From NCBI GenBank assembly GCA_031281985.1, contig JAITEO010000089.1, positions 1 to 6,236 of the forward strand: a stretch of 6,236 nucleotides of DNA, in the 5' to 3' direction. The translations under genes and the position numbers were made by a program. The notes beneath the pieces are model-generated. The model worked only from the letters and a program-made list of their open reading frames with translations. It was not told where the DNA came from and made no database searches. Origin of the DNA: Zoogloeaceae bacterium. Its GTDB lineage: Bacteria; Pseudomonadota; Gammaproteobacteria; Burkholderiales; Rhodocyclaceae. Of the stretch, positions 1 through 6,236 are shown one piece after another (within the stretch, counting starts at the first letter, position 1; every line of letters starts with the position of its first letter).

Positions 1-45
1 GCCAGAGGCGCGCACCGGGGTCTTCAAGGTTCTTTGTCTGAGCAT
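1..45 (-). CDS. lpxC: LpxC, UDP-3-O-acyl-N-acetylglucosamine deacetylase (N-terminal fragment, cut by window edge)
   Basis: Only 15 codons are present, read leftward: MLRQRTLKTPVRASG. This matches the very conserved LpxC N-terminus (E. coli starts MIKQRTLKRIVQATG, followed by VGLHTG). LpxC is the cytoplasmic zinc-dependent deacetylase that carries out the committed step of lipid A synthesis; its zinc ligands and catalytic residues lie outside the window. The ATG at 45-43 is chosen because it gives the family start exactly. The Shine-Dalgarno is weak (an AAGAA-like stretch about 9-12 nt upstream). The gene has its own extended -10 promoter in the 75-nt gap after rbfA. lpxC normally ends the dcw cell-division cluster after ftsZ, so its place behind rbfA is unusual. 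The call rests on a short but distinctive peptide. Confidence 0.8.
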   Translation of the reverse strand, partial: MLRQRTLKTPVRASG

Positions 46-76
46 GTCGGCGATTCTTGGAAAATGGAATCCGCGC

Positions 77-85
77 ATTCTAGCA
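77..85 (-). promoter_or_regulatory. Extended -10 promoter upstream of lpxC
   Basis: On the minus strand the sequence reads TGCTAGAAT, a TGn extension joined to a -10 hexamer (TAGAAT) that matches TATAAT at five of six bases. No good -35 hexamer lies 16-18 nt upstream, which fits an extended -10 promoter. Transcription would start near position 70 and leave a 5' leader of about 25 nt before the lpxC ATG. It lies between the rbfA stop and lpxC, so it could make lpxC partly independent of the rimP operon. Inferred from sequence only. Confidence 0.5.
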
Positions 86-90
86 CGCGC

Positions 91-110
91 GCCCATGCGA
101 GCATCCGGGC
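91..110 (-). other. Weak stem-loop between rbfA stop and lpxC promoter
   Basis: The minus-strand RNA can fold GCCC with GGGC and ATG with CAT around a CTCG loop, leaving a two-base GG bulge. There is no T-tract after it, so it is not a standard intrinsic terminator. It is the only folded structure seen between rbfA and the lpxC promoter, so there is no strong evidence that operon transcripts end before lpxC. Confidence 0.2.
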
Positions 111-120
111 ATTTGCGCGT

Positions 121-483
121 TCAATCGTCTGGGGAAGCCAGCGCCGCCGCTTCGTCGATCAATCGGGAAAGGCTGGCGCCGCGTTCCAGGGAATCGTCGT
201 GCAGGAAATGCAGTTCCGGCAGGGTGTGGATGCGGATGCGGCGACCCAGTTCGTGGCGCAGGAAACCCGCGGCGCGCGCCAGTCCCGACTGGATTTCCGG
301 CAGGTGGGAGACATCCAGCGTAGTGAAGAATACCTTGGCGTGCGCATAGTCCGGCGTGATTTCCACCGCCGTCAGGCTGATCATGCCCACGCGCGGGTCT
401 TTCAGTTCGCTGCGAATGATTTCCGCCAGATCGCGACGGATTTGTCCAGAAATGCGATCGGCGCGGGAAAAATTTTTCATCAT
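121..483 (-). CDS. rbfA: Ribosome-binding factor A (RbfA), 30S maturation factor
   Basis: A 120-residue protein, slightly shorter than E. coli RbfA (133 aa), with the loss at the variable C-terminal tail. RbfA is a small KH-fold protein that binds the 30S subunit near the 5' helix of 16S rRNA, helps late maturation and is needed for cold growth. Family signatures visible are the N-terminal [17 protein letters not shown] (residues 7-23), the [26 protein letters not shown] block (29-54) and [28 protein letters not shown] (75-102). The frame stays open upstream, but the ATG at 483 is chosen because conserved sequence begins there and a GGAG at 492-495 (minus strand) lies 8 nt before it. A second ATG follows directly, so MMKNF or MKNF are both possible. 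It is the last gene of the rimP-nusA-infB-rbfA series, separated from infB by about 200 nt. Confidence 0.95.
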   Translation of the reverse strand: MMKNFSRADRISGQIRRDLAEIIRSELKDPRVGMISLTAVEITPDYAHAKVFFTTLDVSHLPEIQSGLARAAGFLRHELGRRIRIHTLPELHFLHDDSLERGASLSRLIDEAAALASPDD

Positions 484-506
484 GAAACCAACTCCAGTTT
501 GAAATC

Positions 507-523
507 CCGCCCCGCAAGGGCGG
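507..523 (-). other. GC hairpin just upstream of the rbfA ribosome-binding site
   Basis: A perfect 6-bp stem (CCGCCC with GGGCGG) encloses a 5-base loop. On the minus strand it ends about 11 nt before the GGAG of rbfA. No T-tract follows, so it is not a terminator. It could affect access to the rbfA start or mRNA stability. No function is shown. Confidence 0.35.
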
Positions 524-600
524 CGCGAAAACGGCGGCAAGACGGTTGTCGTCAGCGCAACAAAAGCCCACGGCCGGACGGTTTTGCGTTGGTTTTTACG

Positions 601-631
601 GTTTGAAGCCAGGCTTTGCCTGGTTTCAAAC
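601..631. repeat. 14-bp stem inverted repeat in the infB-rbfA gap
   Basis: The arms GTTTGAAGCCAGGC (601-614) and GCCTGGTTTCAAAC (618-631) surround a TTT loop. In plus-strand RNA all 14 positions pair (13 Watson-Crick, one G-U). In minus-strand RNA, the direction of the operon, the same position is an A-C mismatch. No T-run follows on either strand, so it is not a canonical intrinsic terminator. It could be an mRNA-stabilising or processing hairpin downstream of infB, or a dispersed palindromic repeat. Confidence 0.6.
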
Positions 632-646
632 CCCAAGACAAACCGG

Positions 647-670
647 CAAAAAGTGGGGTTTTACTTTTTG
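647..670. repeat. AT-rich inverted repeat right after infB
   Basis: CAAAAAGT (647-654) and ACTTTTTG (663-670) form a perfect 8-bp inverted repeat around an 8-base GGGGTTTT loop. It begins about 11 nt past the infB stop codon on the minus strand. Its loop can also pair with AAACCCC at 628-634, so alternative folds with the neighbouring repeat at 601-631 are possible. The stem is AT-rich and weak, and no U-run beyond the 3' arm marks it as a terminator. Confidence 0.4.
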
Positions 671-681
671 ACGTTTTGCGG

Positions 682-3618
682 TTACAGCGTTCGCGCCACT
701 TCCTGTACTTCGTAGATTTCCAGCAGGTCGCCTTCGGCGATGTCGTTGAAATTCTTCAGCGACAGGCCGCAGTCGCTTCCGGCCTTGACTTCCTTGACAT
801 CGTCCTTGTAGTGCTTCAGGGAGGCAAGCTCGCCATCCCAGAGCACCACGTTGTTCCGCAGCAGGCGAGCGCGGGCGTTGCGGCGGACGACGCCGTCCTG
901 CACCTGGCAACCGGCAATCGCGCCGACCTTGGCAATGACGAATACCTGGCGGATTTCCACCTGGCCGATGACGATCTCGCGCTTTTCCGGCGCGAGCATC
1001 CCGGAAAGCGCGGCCTTGACTTCATCCACGGCCTCGTAGATGACGTTGTAGTAACGGATGTCGACGCCGAAGCTCTCGGCGAGCCGGCGCGCGCTGGCGT
1101 CCGCGCGGATGTTGAAGGCGATGATCACCGCGCCGGAGGCTTGCGCCAGATTCACGTCCGACTCGCTGATGCCGCCCACCGCGCCGTGCAGCACATTCAC
1201 CCGCACTTCGCTGGTGGAAAGTTTGGTCAGGGCGTGCGTCAGCGCCTCTTGCGAACCCTGCACGTCGGCCTTGATGATCAGCGACAGCGTCTTGGTTTCG
1301 CCTTCGCCCATCTGATCGAACATGGATTCCAGCTTGGCGGCCTGCTGCTTGGCGAGTTTGACGTCGCGGAATTTGCCCTGCCGGAAAAGCGCGATTTCCC
1401 GCGCCTTCTTTTCGTCCGCCAGCACGATGGCTTCCTCGCCCGCCGCGGGTACGTCGGAAAGGCCGAGGATTTCCACGGGAATCGAAGGCCCGGCTTCCTT
1501 GACGTTGCGTCCGTTCTCATCGAGCATGGCGCGTATCTTGCCGAAGACCTGTCCGGCCAACAGCATGTCGCCCTGTTTCAGGGTTCCGGATTGCACCAGC
1601 ATGGTGGCGACGGGGCCGCGCCCCTTGTCCAGGCGCGCTTCGATGATCAGTCCCTTGGCGGGCGTGCCGCGCGGCGCTTTCAGTTCCAGCACCTCGGCTT
1701 GCAGCAGCACGTTTTCCAGGAGTTCGTCGATGTGGATGCCTTTCTTGGCGGAAACATGGATGAAGGGCGAATCGCCGCCGTACTCTTCGGGAACCACGCC
1801 TTCCGCCACCAGTTCTTGTTTTACGCGCTCGGGATTGGCTTCTGGCTTGTCGATCTTGTTGACCGCCACCACGATGGGCACATTTGCCGCCTTGGCGTGG
1901 TGGATGGCCTCCTTGGTCTGCGGCATGACGCCATCGTCGGCGGCGACCACGAGAATCACGATGTCGGTGGCCTGCGCGCCGCGCGCGCGCATGGCGGTAA
2001 AGGCTTCGTGTCCCGGCGTGTCGAGGAAGGTGATCATGCCGCGCGCGGTTTCGACATGGTACGCGCCGATGTGCTGGGTGATGCCGCCCGCCTCGCCAGA
2101 GGCGACCTTGGCGCGGCGGATGGAATCCAGAAGCGAGGTCTTGCCGTGATCGACGTGTCCCATGACGGTGACGACCGGCGCGCGCGGCTCGGCGGGCGCG
2201 TCGGTGACGACGACGCTGTCATCGAGGAAGGCGTCCGGATCGTCGAGTTTGGCGGCGATGGCGGCATGCCCCATTTCTTCCACCACGATCATCGCGGTTT
2301 CCTGATCGAGAATCTGGTTGATGGTGACCATGGTGCCCATCTTCATCAGCACCTTGATGACCTCGCCCGCCTTGATGGCCATCTTGTGCGCCAGGTCGGC
2401 GACGGAGATGCTTTCCGGCACATGCACTTCGCGCACCACGGGTTCGGTGGGCGCCTGGAAGCTGCCTTCGCCGCTCTCGCCGCGAAACGCGCCTTTCTTG
2501 CCGTGGCGGCCTTCCTTCCAGCCTTCGCCGCCGGTCGCGCCCCGGATTTTCAGTCCCTTCCTTTTGCCGCTGTCCCGGGTGTCCCTGCCGCCCTTCTTGT
2601 TGTCGCCCTGGTTCTTGTTGGGACGCAGGGTTTTCTTTTCCCCGCGGCCAGACGGCGACGCGGCGGGCTTGGCTTCGTCGCCTTCGTTTTGCGCGCCCGC
2701 CTTCTCGTGATCGGTGATGTGTTTCTTCTCGGCGGCGATCTTCTTCTCGGCGGCATCCTGGCGCAGACGTTCGATGCGTTCCTGCTTTTTCTTCTTCTGC
2801 GCTTCCCTTTCCTGCTTGTCCTTTTCCTGGCGCTCCAGCAGTTCCCGATGCCGCTGTTCCTCATCGGCGCGCCGCTTCAATTCGGCTTCATCCAGCACGA
2901 ACTGCTTCTTGACGACCTTGGTCTTGCCGGTCTTCGCCGCCGCTTCGCCGCTCGCGGGCTTTTCTTCCGCCTTGCCTTCGCCCTTGGGCGCGGCGGCCTT
3001 TTCCGGTTTCTTGCCGCTCTTGGCCGCGCCGGACTTGGCCTTGCTCGTCGTCTTGGCGGGCGCGTCTTCTTCCGGCGTCGCGCCCTTGTCCTTGGCGGCC
3101 TTGCCCTTGCTCGCGGCCTTGGCGGGTTTTGCAGGCGTTGCTGCCGCCACCTCGGCGGTTTCGGGCTGGCGTTGGGATTTAGCGGCGGCGTCTTGCGCCA
3201 CGGGCGGCTCGACGGGCGCAATCGCCTTGGTTTCGGGTTGCGGCGCGGGGATTTCCCCGCCTTGCGCGGGCGGCGGGACTTCCACGGGCGGCGTTGCCGC
3301 CCGCGCCTTGTCCGCGGCTTCCGGGTCGCGCTTGACCAGCACGCGCTTCTTGCGCACTTCCACCTGCACGGTATGGGCGCGGCCATGCGCGTCGGTGGAT
3401 TTGATTTGCGAGGTTTCCTTGCGCGTCAGCGTGATTTTGGTCTTGTTGCCTTCCCCGTGGGCGCGGCGCAAGAATTCCAGCAGCTTGGTCTTGTCGCGAT
3501 CGGAAATATCGTCTCCGGCGTCACGGGTTTTGACGCCCGCCTTGGCAAGCTGCTCCTGGAGCGCCTCTAGCGGCATGTTCAGTTCGCTGGCGAACTGGGA
3601 AAGCTTCGTGCTGGTCAT
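682..3618 (-). CDS. infB: Translation initiation factor IF2
   Basis: A 978-residue GTPase that brings fMet-tRNA to the 30S P site and promotes subunit joining. Domains in order are IF2_N (about 1-52), an IF2-associated segment (61-98, [13 protein letters not shown]...[11 protein letters not shown]), a long Ala/Lys/Pro/Glu linker (about 100-240), a highly charged, probably helical stretch (242-300), a basic Gly-rich part (325-385), a second IF2_N-like domain (393-452), the G domain, domain II (about 655-745), domain III (about 772-880) and the C-terminal fMet-tRNA-binding domain (about 885-975). GTPase motifs are intact: G1 GHVDHGKT at 487-494, G3 DTPGHE at 533-538, G4 NKID at 587-590 and G5 SAKKG at 623-627. 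It is somewhat longer than E. coli IF2 (890 aa), mainly in the linker. The ATG at 3618 has an AAGGGGA ribosome-binding site 6 nt upstream that overlaps the nusA stop, suggesting translational coupling. No internal start for a shorter IF2 form could be identified with confidence. Confidence 0.98.
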   Translation of the reverse strand: MTSTKLSQFASELNMPLEALQEQLAKAGVKTRDAGDDISDRDKTKLLEFLRRAHGEGNKTKITLTRKETSQIKSTDAHGRAHTVQVEVRKKRVLVKRDPEAADKARAATPPVEVPPPAQGGEIPAPQPETKAIAPVEPPVAQDAAAKSQRQPETAEVAAATPAKPAKAASKGKAAKDKGATPEEDAPAKTTSKAKSGAAKSGKKPEKAAAPKGEGKAEEKPASGEAAAKTGKTKVVKKQFVLDEAELKRRADEEQRHRELLERQEKDKQEREAQKKKKQERIERLRQDAAEKKIAAEKKHITDHEKAGAQNEGDEAKPAASPSGRGEKKTLRPNKNQGDNKKGGRDTRDSGKRKGLKIRGATGGEGWKEGRHGKKGAFRGESGEGSFQAPTEPVVREVHVPESISVADLAHKMAIKAGEVIKVLMKMGTMVTINQILDQETAMIVVEEMGHAAIAAKLDDPDAFLDDSVVVTDAPAEPRAPVVTVMGHVDHGKTSLLDSIRRAKVASGEAGGITQHIGAYHVETARGMITFLDTPGHEAFTAMRARGAQATDIVILVVAADDGVMPQTKEAIHHAKAANVPIVVAVNKIDKPEANPERVKQELVAEGVVPEEYGGDSPFIHVSAKKGIHIDELLENVLLQAEVLELKAPRGTPAKGLIIEARLDKGRGPVATMLVQSGTLKQGDMLLAGQVFGKIRAMLDENGRNVKEAGPSIPVEILGLSDVPAAGEEAIVLADEKKAREIALFRQGKFRDVKLAKQQAAKLESMFDQMGEGETKTLSLIIKADVQGSQEALTHALTKLSTSEVRVNVLHGAVGGISESDVNLAQASGAVIIAFNIRADASARRLAESFGVDIRYYNVIYEAVDEVKAALSGMLAPEKREIVIGQVEIRQVFVIAKVGAIAGCQVQDGVVRRNARARLLRNNVVLWDGELASLKHYKDDVKEVKAGSDCGLSLKNFNDIAEGDLLEIYEVQEVARTL

Positions 3619-3624
3619 GACCTG

Positions 3625-3629
3625 TCCCC

Positions 3630-3631
<2 letters not shown>
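3625..3631 (-). promoter_or_regulatory. infB ribosome-binding site overlapping the nusA stop codon
   Basis: Minus-strand AAGGGGA lies 6 nt before the infB ATG (3618-3616), and its first two bases are the last two bases of the nusA TAA stop (3632-3630). Ribosomes finishing nusA would sit on this site, which is the usual layout for translational coupling. It also fixes the infB start. Confidence 0.75.
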
Positions 3632-5102
<1,471 letters not shown>

Positions 5103-5126
5103 CGTCTGTCTCCTTTACAGCATTCG

Positions 5127-5597
5127 TCAAAATTCAGGCGCCAAACGCGCTTTTGCGATGTTGTCCAACTCCACGAGCAACAAGGCGGGCGGGGCGTTCT
5201 TGTCTTCCGCCTCCGGTTGCAGCGCAACCTTGCCGTCCTGCAACCCCAGAAGCGTTCCCCGATAGTTGCGTTGCGTGCCGACAAGCGGCGCGCGCAGGCT
5301 GAGGCGCACCGCCTCGCCCGCGAAACGCGCAAAATCCGCGGGCTTTTTCAGGGGGCGATCCAGACCCGGAGACGAAACTTCCAGACGGTCATAATTCACC
5401 TGTTCGACTTCCAGCAGACGGGCAAGATGCTGCGAGACCGTCGCGCAATCCTCCACATCCACGCCGCCCGCCTTTTCCGGTTTGTCGATGAACACGCGCA
5501 ACAAGCCCCTGGCGGCAAACTCCATATCCACCAGTTCATAGCCCAGTCCCGGCAAGGTCACTTCCAGCAGGGCAGGTAAATCTTTCACCAGATGCAT
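5127..5597 (-). CDS. rimP: Ribosome maturation factor RimP
   Basis: A 156-residue protein (E. coli RimP is 150 aa) that binds the 30S subunit and helps early assembly with S12 and other proteins. Conserved blocks are the N-terminal LPGLGYELVDMEFAARGLLRV (15-35), VFIDK (35-39), GVDVEDCATVSQHLARLLE (45-63), YDRLEVSSPGLDRPLKKPADF (70-90, the family signature) and a C-terminal SH3-like part (RNYRGTLLGLQDGKVAL, about 111-127). The frame is open to a TTG at 5621, but that codon falls in the T-tract of the leader hairpin. The ATG at 5597 gives the usual family N-terminus and has a modest TTGGAA-like ribosome-binding site only 4 nt upstream. A GTG three codons further in is a weaker alternative. It is the first gene of the operon, behind a promoter and a putative attenuator. 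Confidence 0.95.
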   Translation of the reverse strand: MHLVKDLPALLEVTLPGLGYELVDMEFAARGLLRVFIDKPEKAGGVDVEDCATVSQHLARLLEVEQVNYDRLEVSSPGLDRPLKKPADFARFAGEAVRLSLRAPLVGTQRNYRGTLLGLQDGKVALQPEAEDKNAPPALLLVELDNIAKARLAPEF

Positions 5598-5612
5598 GCG
5601 GTTCCAAGCGCC

Positions 5613-5641
5613 AAAAAACAAAAAATGGGCATAAAGCCCAT
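5613..5641 (-). terminator. Intrinsic terminator-like hairpin in the rimP leader (candidate attenuator)
   Basis: On the minus strand ATGGGC pairs with GCCCAT around a TTTAT loop (5625-5641), and up to three flanking G-U pairs can extend the stem. Immediately after come five T, one G and six T (5624-5613). This is a good rho-independent terminator shape. It lies downstream of the rimP promoter and ends about 15 nt before the rimP ATG, with no minus-strand gene before it that it could terminate. It is therefore best read as an attenuator controlling read-through into rimP-nusA-infB. Attenuators ahead of rimP have been predicted in other Proteobacteria; the link to NusA autoregulation here is inference. 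Confidence 0.7.
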
Positions 5642-5650
5642 CCCAGAAAA

Positions 5651-5669
5651 GTCGCGTGTGCTCGCCGAC
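5651..5669 (-). other. Upstream stem-loop in the rimP leader
   Basis: The minus-strand leader can pair GTCGGCG with CGCGAC (one bulged G) around an AGCACA loop. It lies between the predicted transcription start (about 5677) and the terminator-like hairpin. It could be part of the leader's regulatory fold. No clear anti-terminator pairing with the 5625-5641 hairpin was found by eye. Confidence 0.35.
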
Positions 5670-5683
5670 AGAAAAACCTATGA

Positions 5684-5711
5684 ATTATAGCGGCTTTTTG
5701 CCCAAATACAA
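5684..5711 (-). promoter_or_regulatory. Sigma70-type promoter of the rimP-nusA-infB operon
   Basis: The minus strand has a perfect TATAAT -10 (5689-5684) and a weak TTGTAT -35 (5711-5706) with a 16-nt spacer. Transcription would start near 5677, giving a leader of about 80 nt before the rimP ATG that contains the hairpin and T-tract at 5613-5641. The -10 is convincing; the -35 is only a half-match. Confidence 0.6.
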
Positions 5712-6058
5712 GCAAAATTCAAGAGGAGATTTTCGGCCTCATCGCACGCACGCGGGCGCAATGAAAAGCAGAGAATGTCATGCCAATAATTCATCCCAGA
5801 CAAAGCACGGCCAAACTCCCTCCCCTGACAAGGGGAGGGCTGGGGAGGGGTTTGCGGCAGTGGAGCAGGTACCAAGTCTGATGCAGACCAAAGCGCCGCA
5901 AACCCCCCTCAATCCCCCCTTGTCAGGGGGGAGGCAAACCGCGCGCCCCGGGTACGCCCAAGCTACGTTCAACCTTGGAACCAGCAAGGGCAGGGGCAAT
6001 ATCACTTTGACATCCTCCACTTTTAATTGCACCCTTTTGACCCGGCGTGTTTGCGGAA
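5712..6058. other. Non-coding intergenic stretch
   Basis: No gene is supported between the rimP promoter and the antitoxin promoter. Short open frames here have Pro/Gly/Ser-rich translations that come from the GC-rich inverted repeat (5816-5934) and lack credible start sites or recognisable domains. Outside that repeat, 5712-5815 and 5935-6058 contain no RNA gene, terminator or promoter that I can defend. A lone TTGACA at 6007-6012 has no -10 partner. Confidence 0.6.
5816..5934. repeat. MITE-like nested palindromic repeat (about 119 bp)
   Basis: Two GC-rich arms (5816-5858 and 5895-5934) are imperfect reverse complements, differing by a few substitutions and small indels. The inner ends match exactly over GGGGTTTGCGGC / GCCGCAAACCCC. 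Each arm is itself a small palindrome, CCCCTGACAAGGGG on the left and CCCCTTGTCAGGGG on the right. The 36-nt centre holds another hairpin, GTCTG-ATG-CAGAC (5876-5888). A CAAAC direct repeat abuts both ends (5812-5816 and 5935-5939) and might be a target duplication, though it is short. No transposase is present. This layout resembles non-autonomous dispersed repeats. It lies between the divergent rimP and antitoxin promoters. Copies elsewhere cannot be seen from this window. Confidence 0.65.
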
Positions 6059-6088
6059 TTTCCAAACATGTAGTAACGTGACTACAAT
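6059..6088 (+). promoter_or_regulatory. Promoter of the antitoxin gene
   Basis: A TTTCCA -35 (6059-6064, 4 of 6 matches) and a TACAAT -10 (6083-6088, 5 of 6) are separated by 18 nt. The predicted start is near 6095, about 17 nt before the antitoxin ATG. The -10 is embedded in a palindrome (6069-6086), which suggests repression by binding over the promoter. Confidence 0.5.
6069..6086. promoter_or_regulatory. Operator-like palindrome overlapping the antitoxin -10
   Basis: TGTAGTAACGTGACTACA is palindromic at 16 of 18 positions: TGTAGT/ACTACA arms around a central ACGT, with one mismatched pair. It overlaps the first four bases of the TACAAT -10. Phd/YefM antitoxins repress their own operons by binding short palindromes at the promoter (TGTACA-type in yefM-yoeB), and this site has a similar form and position. 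Binding is inferred. Confidence 0.55.
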
Positions 6089-6089
6089 T

Positions 6090-6101
6090 TCTTGCGCAAG
6101 A
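6090..6101. promoter_or_regulatory. Perfect 12-bp palindrome at the antitoxin transcription start
   Basis: TCTTGCGCAAGA is a perfect palindrome lying between the -10 and the ribosome-binding site, 3 nt beyond the first palindrome's region. It could be a second operator of different sequence, or chance. The AAGAGG ribosome-binding site (6098-6103) overlaps its right end. Confidence 0.35.
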
Positions 6102-6111
6102 GGTTTTCACC

Positions 6112-6236
6112 ATGACCATCACCACCTTGTCCAGCCGGGAATTCAACCAGGACGTCAGCCATGCCAAAAAGGCTTCCGGGCATGGGCCTGTCTTCATCAC
6201 GGATCGCGGCAAACCCGCGCATGTGTTGTTGAGCAT
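6112..6236 (+). CDS. Phd/YefM-family type II antitoxin (N-terminal part, cut by window edge)
   Basis: The first 41 codons are present and the frame is open at the window end. The peptide begins MTITTLSSREFNQDVSHAKK and continues with PVFITDRGKPAHVLLS (26-41). This is the Phd/YefM N-terminal DNA-binding fold: a short strand, the SSREFNQDVS helix, a helix ending in A-KK, then the hallmark strand-turn 'V-IT-RG-P--VL-S'. These proteins bind and neutralise a toxin through the C-terminal half, which is outside the window, and repress their own promoter. The ATG at 6112 has an AAGAGG ribosome-binding site 8 nt upstream and a promoter with operator-like palindromes. Closely similar N-termini often precede a PIN-domain (VapC-like) toxin, though RelE/YoeB or Doc partners are also possible. 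The toxin would lie just beyond the right edge. Confidence 0.88.
   Translation, partial: MTITTLSSREFNQDVSHAKKASGHGPVFITDRGKPAHVLLS

Noticed and set aside
34..606. A 190-codon plus-strand open frame over rbfA
   Set aside because: It is antisense to rbfA and lpxC coding sequence, has no family resemblance, and its C-terminal part crosses the hairpin-rich gap.
601..631. Strong hairpin considered as an intrinsic terminator after infB
   Set aside because: Neither strand has a T-run directly after the stem, and rbfA follows on the same strand, so terminator status is not supported.
616..3570. A 984-codon open frame on the plus strand, antisense to infB
   Set aside because: It lies opposite a fully conserved IF2 gene. 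Its translation is rich in His, Asp, Phe, Leu, Gly and Arg with no recognisable domain, as expected from the reverse complement of GC-rich codons, and it has no convincing ribosome-binding site.
5598..5621. TTG at 5621 as an upstream start for rimP
   Set aside because: It would put the start codon inside the T-tract of the leader hairpin with no ribosome-binding site, and the extra eight residues are not part of the conserved RimP N-terminus.
5816..5934. GC-rich inverted repeat considered as a CRISPR array or bidirectional terminator
   Set aside because: There are only two arms in opposite orientation, no regularly spaced direct repeats, and no T-tract after either arm.
6007..6012. A perfect TTGACA -35 hexamer on the plus strand
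   Set aside because: No -10-like hexamer lies 15-19 nt downstream (that stretch reads GCACCC-like), so a promoter is not supported; the better antitoxin promoter is at 6059-6088.
5656..6081. A 141-codon plus-strand open frame through the intergenic region
   Set aside because: It crosses the rimP promoter, the palindromic repeat and the antitoxin promoter. Its Pro/Gly/Ser-rich part comes from the repeat and there is no ribosome-binding site.
5778..6236. A 152-codon minus-strand open frame across the repeat and the antitoxin
   Set aside because: Its middle is a translation of the GC-rich palindrome and its start is antisense to the Phd/YefM antitoxin, which has proper promoter, ribosome-binding site and family motifs on the plus strand.

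Overview
The window looks like ordinary chromosome from a GC-rich Gram-negative bacterium, most likely a betaproteobacterium. This rests on the NusA and IF2 sequence style, the rimP-nusA-infB-rbfA gene order and the start of an LpxC gene. No finer taxonomic assignment can be made from the sequence alone.

Nearly all of positions 121-5597 is one leftward (minus-strand) translation/transcription operon, read in the order rimP (30S maturation), nusA (transcription elongation/termination factor), infB (initiation factor IF2) and rbfA (30S maturation/cold adaptation). rimP-nusA and nusA-infB are tightly packed (24 and 11 nt gaps), and the infB ribosome-binding site overlaps the nusA stop codon. rbfA is separated from infB by about 200 nt rich in inverted repeats. 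Upstream of rimP there is a sigma70-like promoter (about 5684-5711) and then, before the rimP start, a GC hairpin followed by an interrupted T-tract. This arrangement is a candidate transcription attenuator for the whole operon.

At the left edge, downstream of rbfA and on the same strand, the first 15 codons of lpxC (lipid A biosynthesis) begin behind an extended -10 promoter. The gene usually expected after rbfA, truB, is not there, so this junction is atypical.

From about 5690 to 6111 there is no gene. This stretch carries the rimP promoter, a roughly 119-bp GC-rich nested inverted repeat resembling a MITE or dispersed palindromic repeat (5816-5934), and the promoter and operator-like palindromes of a rightward gene. 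That gene, cut by the right edge, encodes the N-terminus of a Phd/YefM-family antitoxin, so a type II toxin-antitoxin module probably continues beyond the window.

No clearly novel system is visible. The points most worth a second look are the rimP leader attenuator, the palindromic repeat, the antitoxin operator, the infB-rbfA hairpin cluster and the rbfA-lpxC junction.
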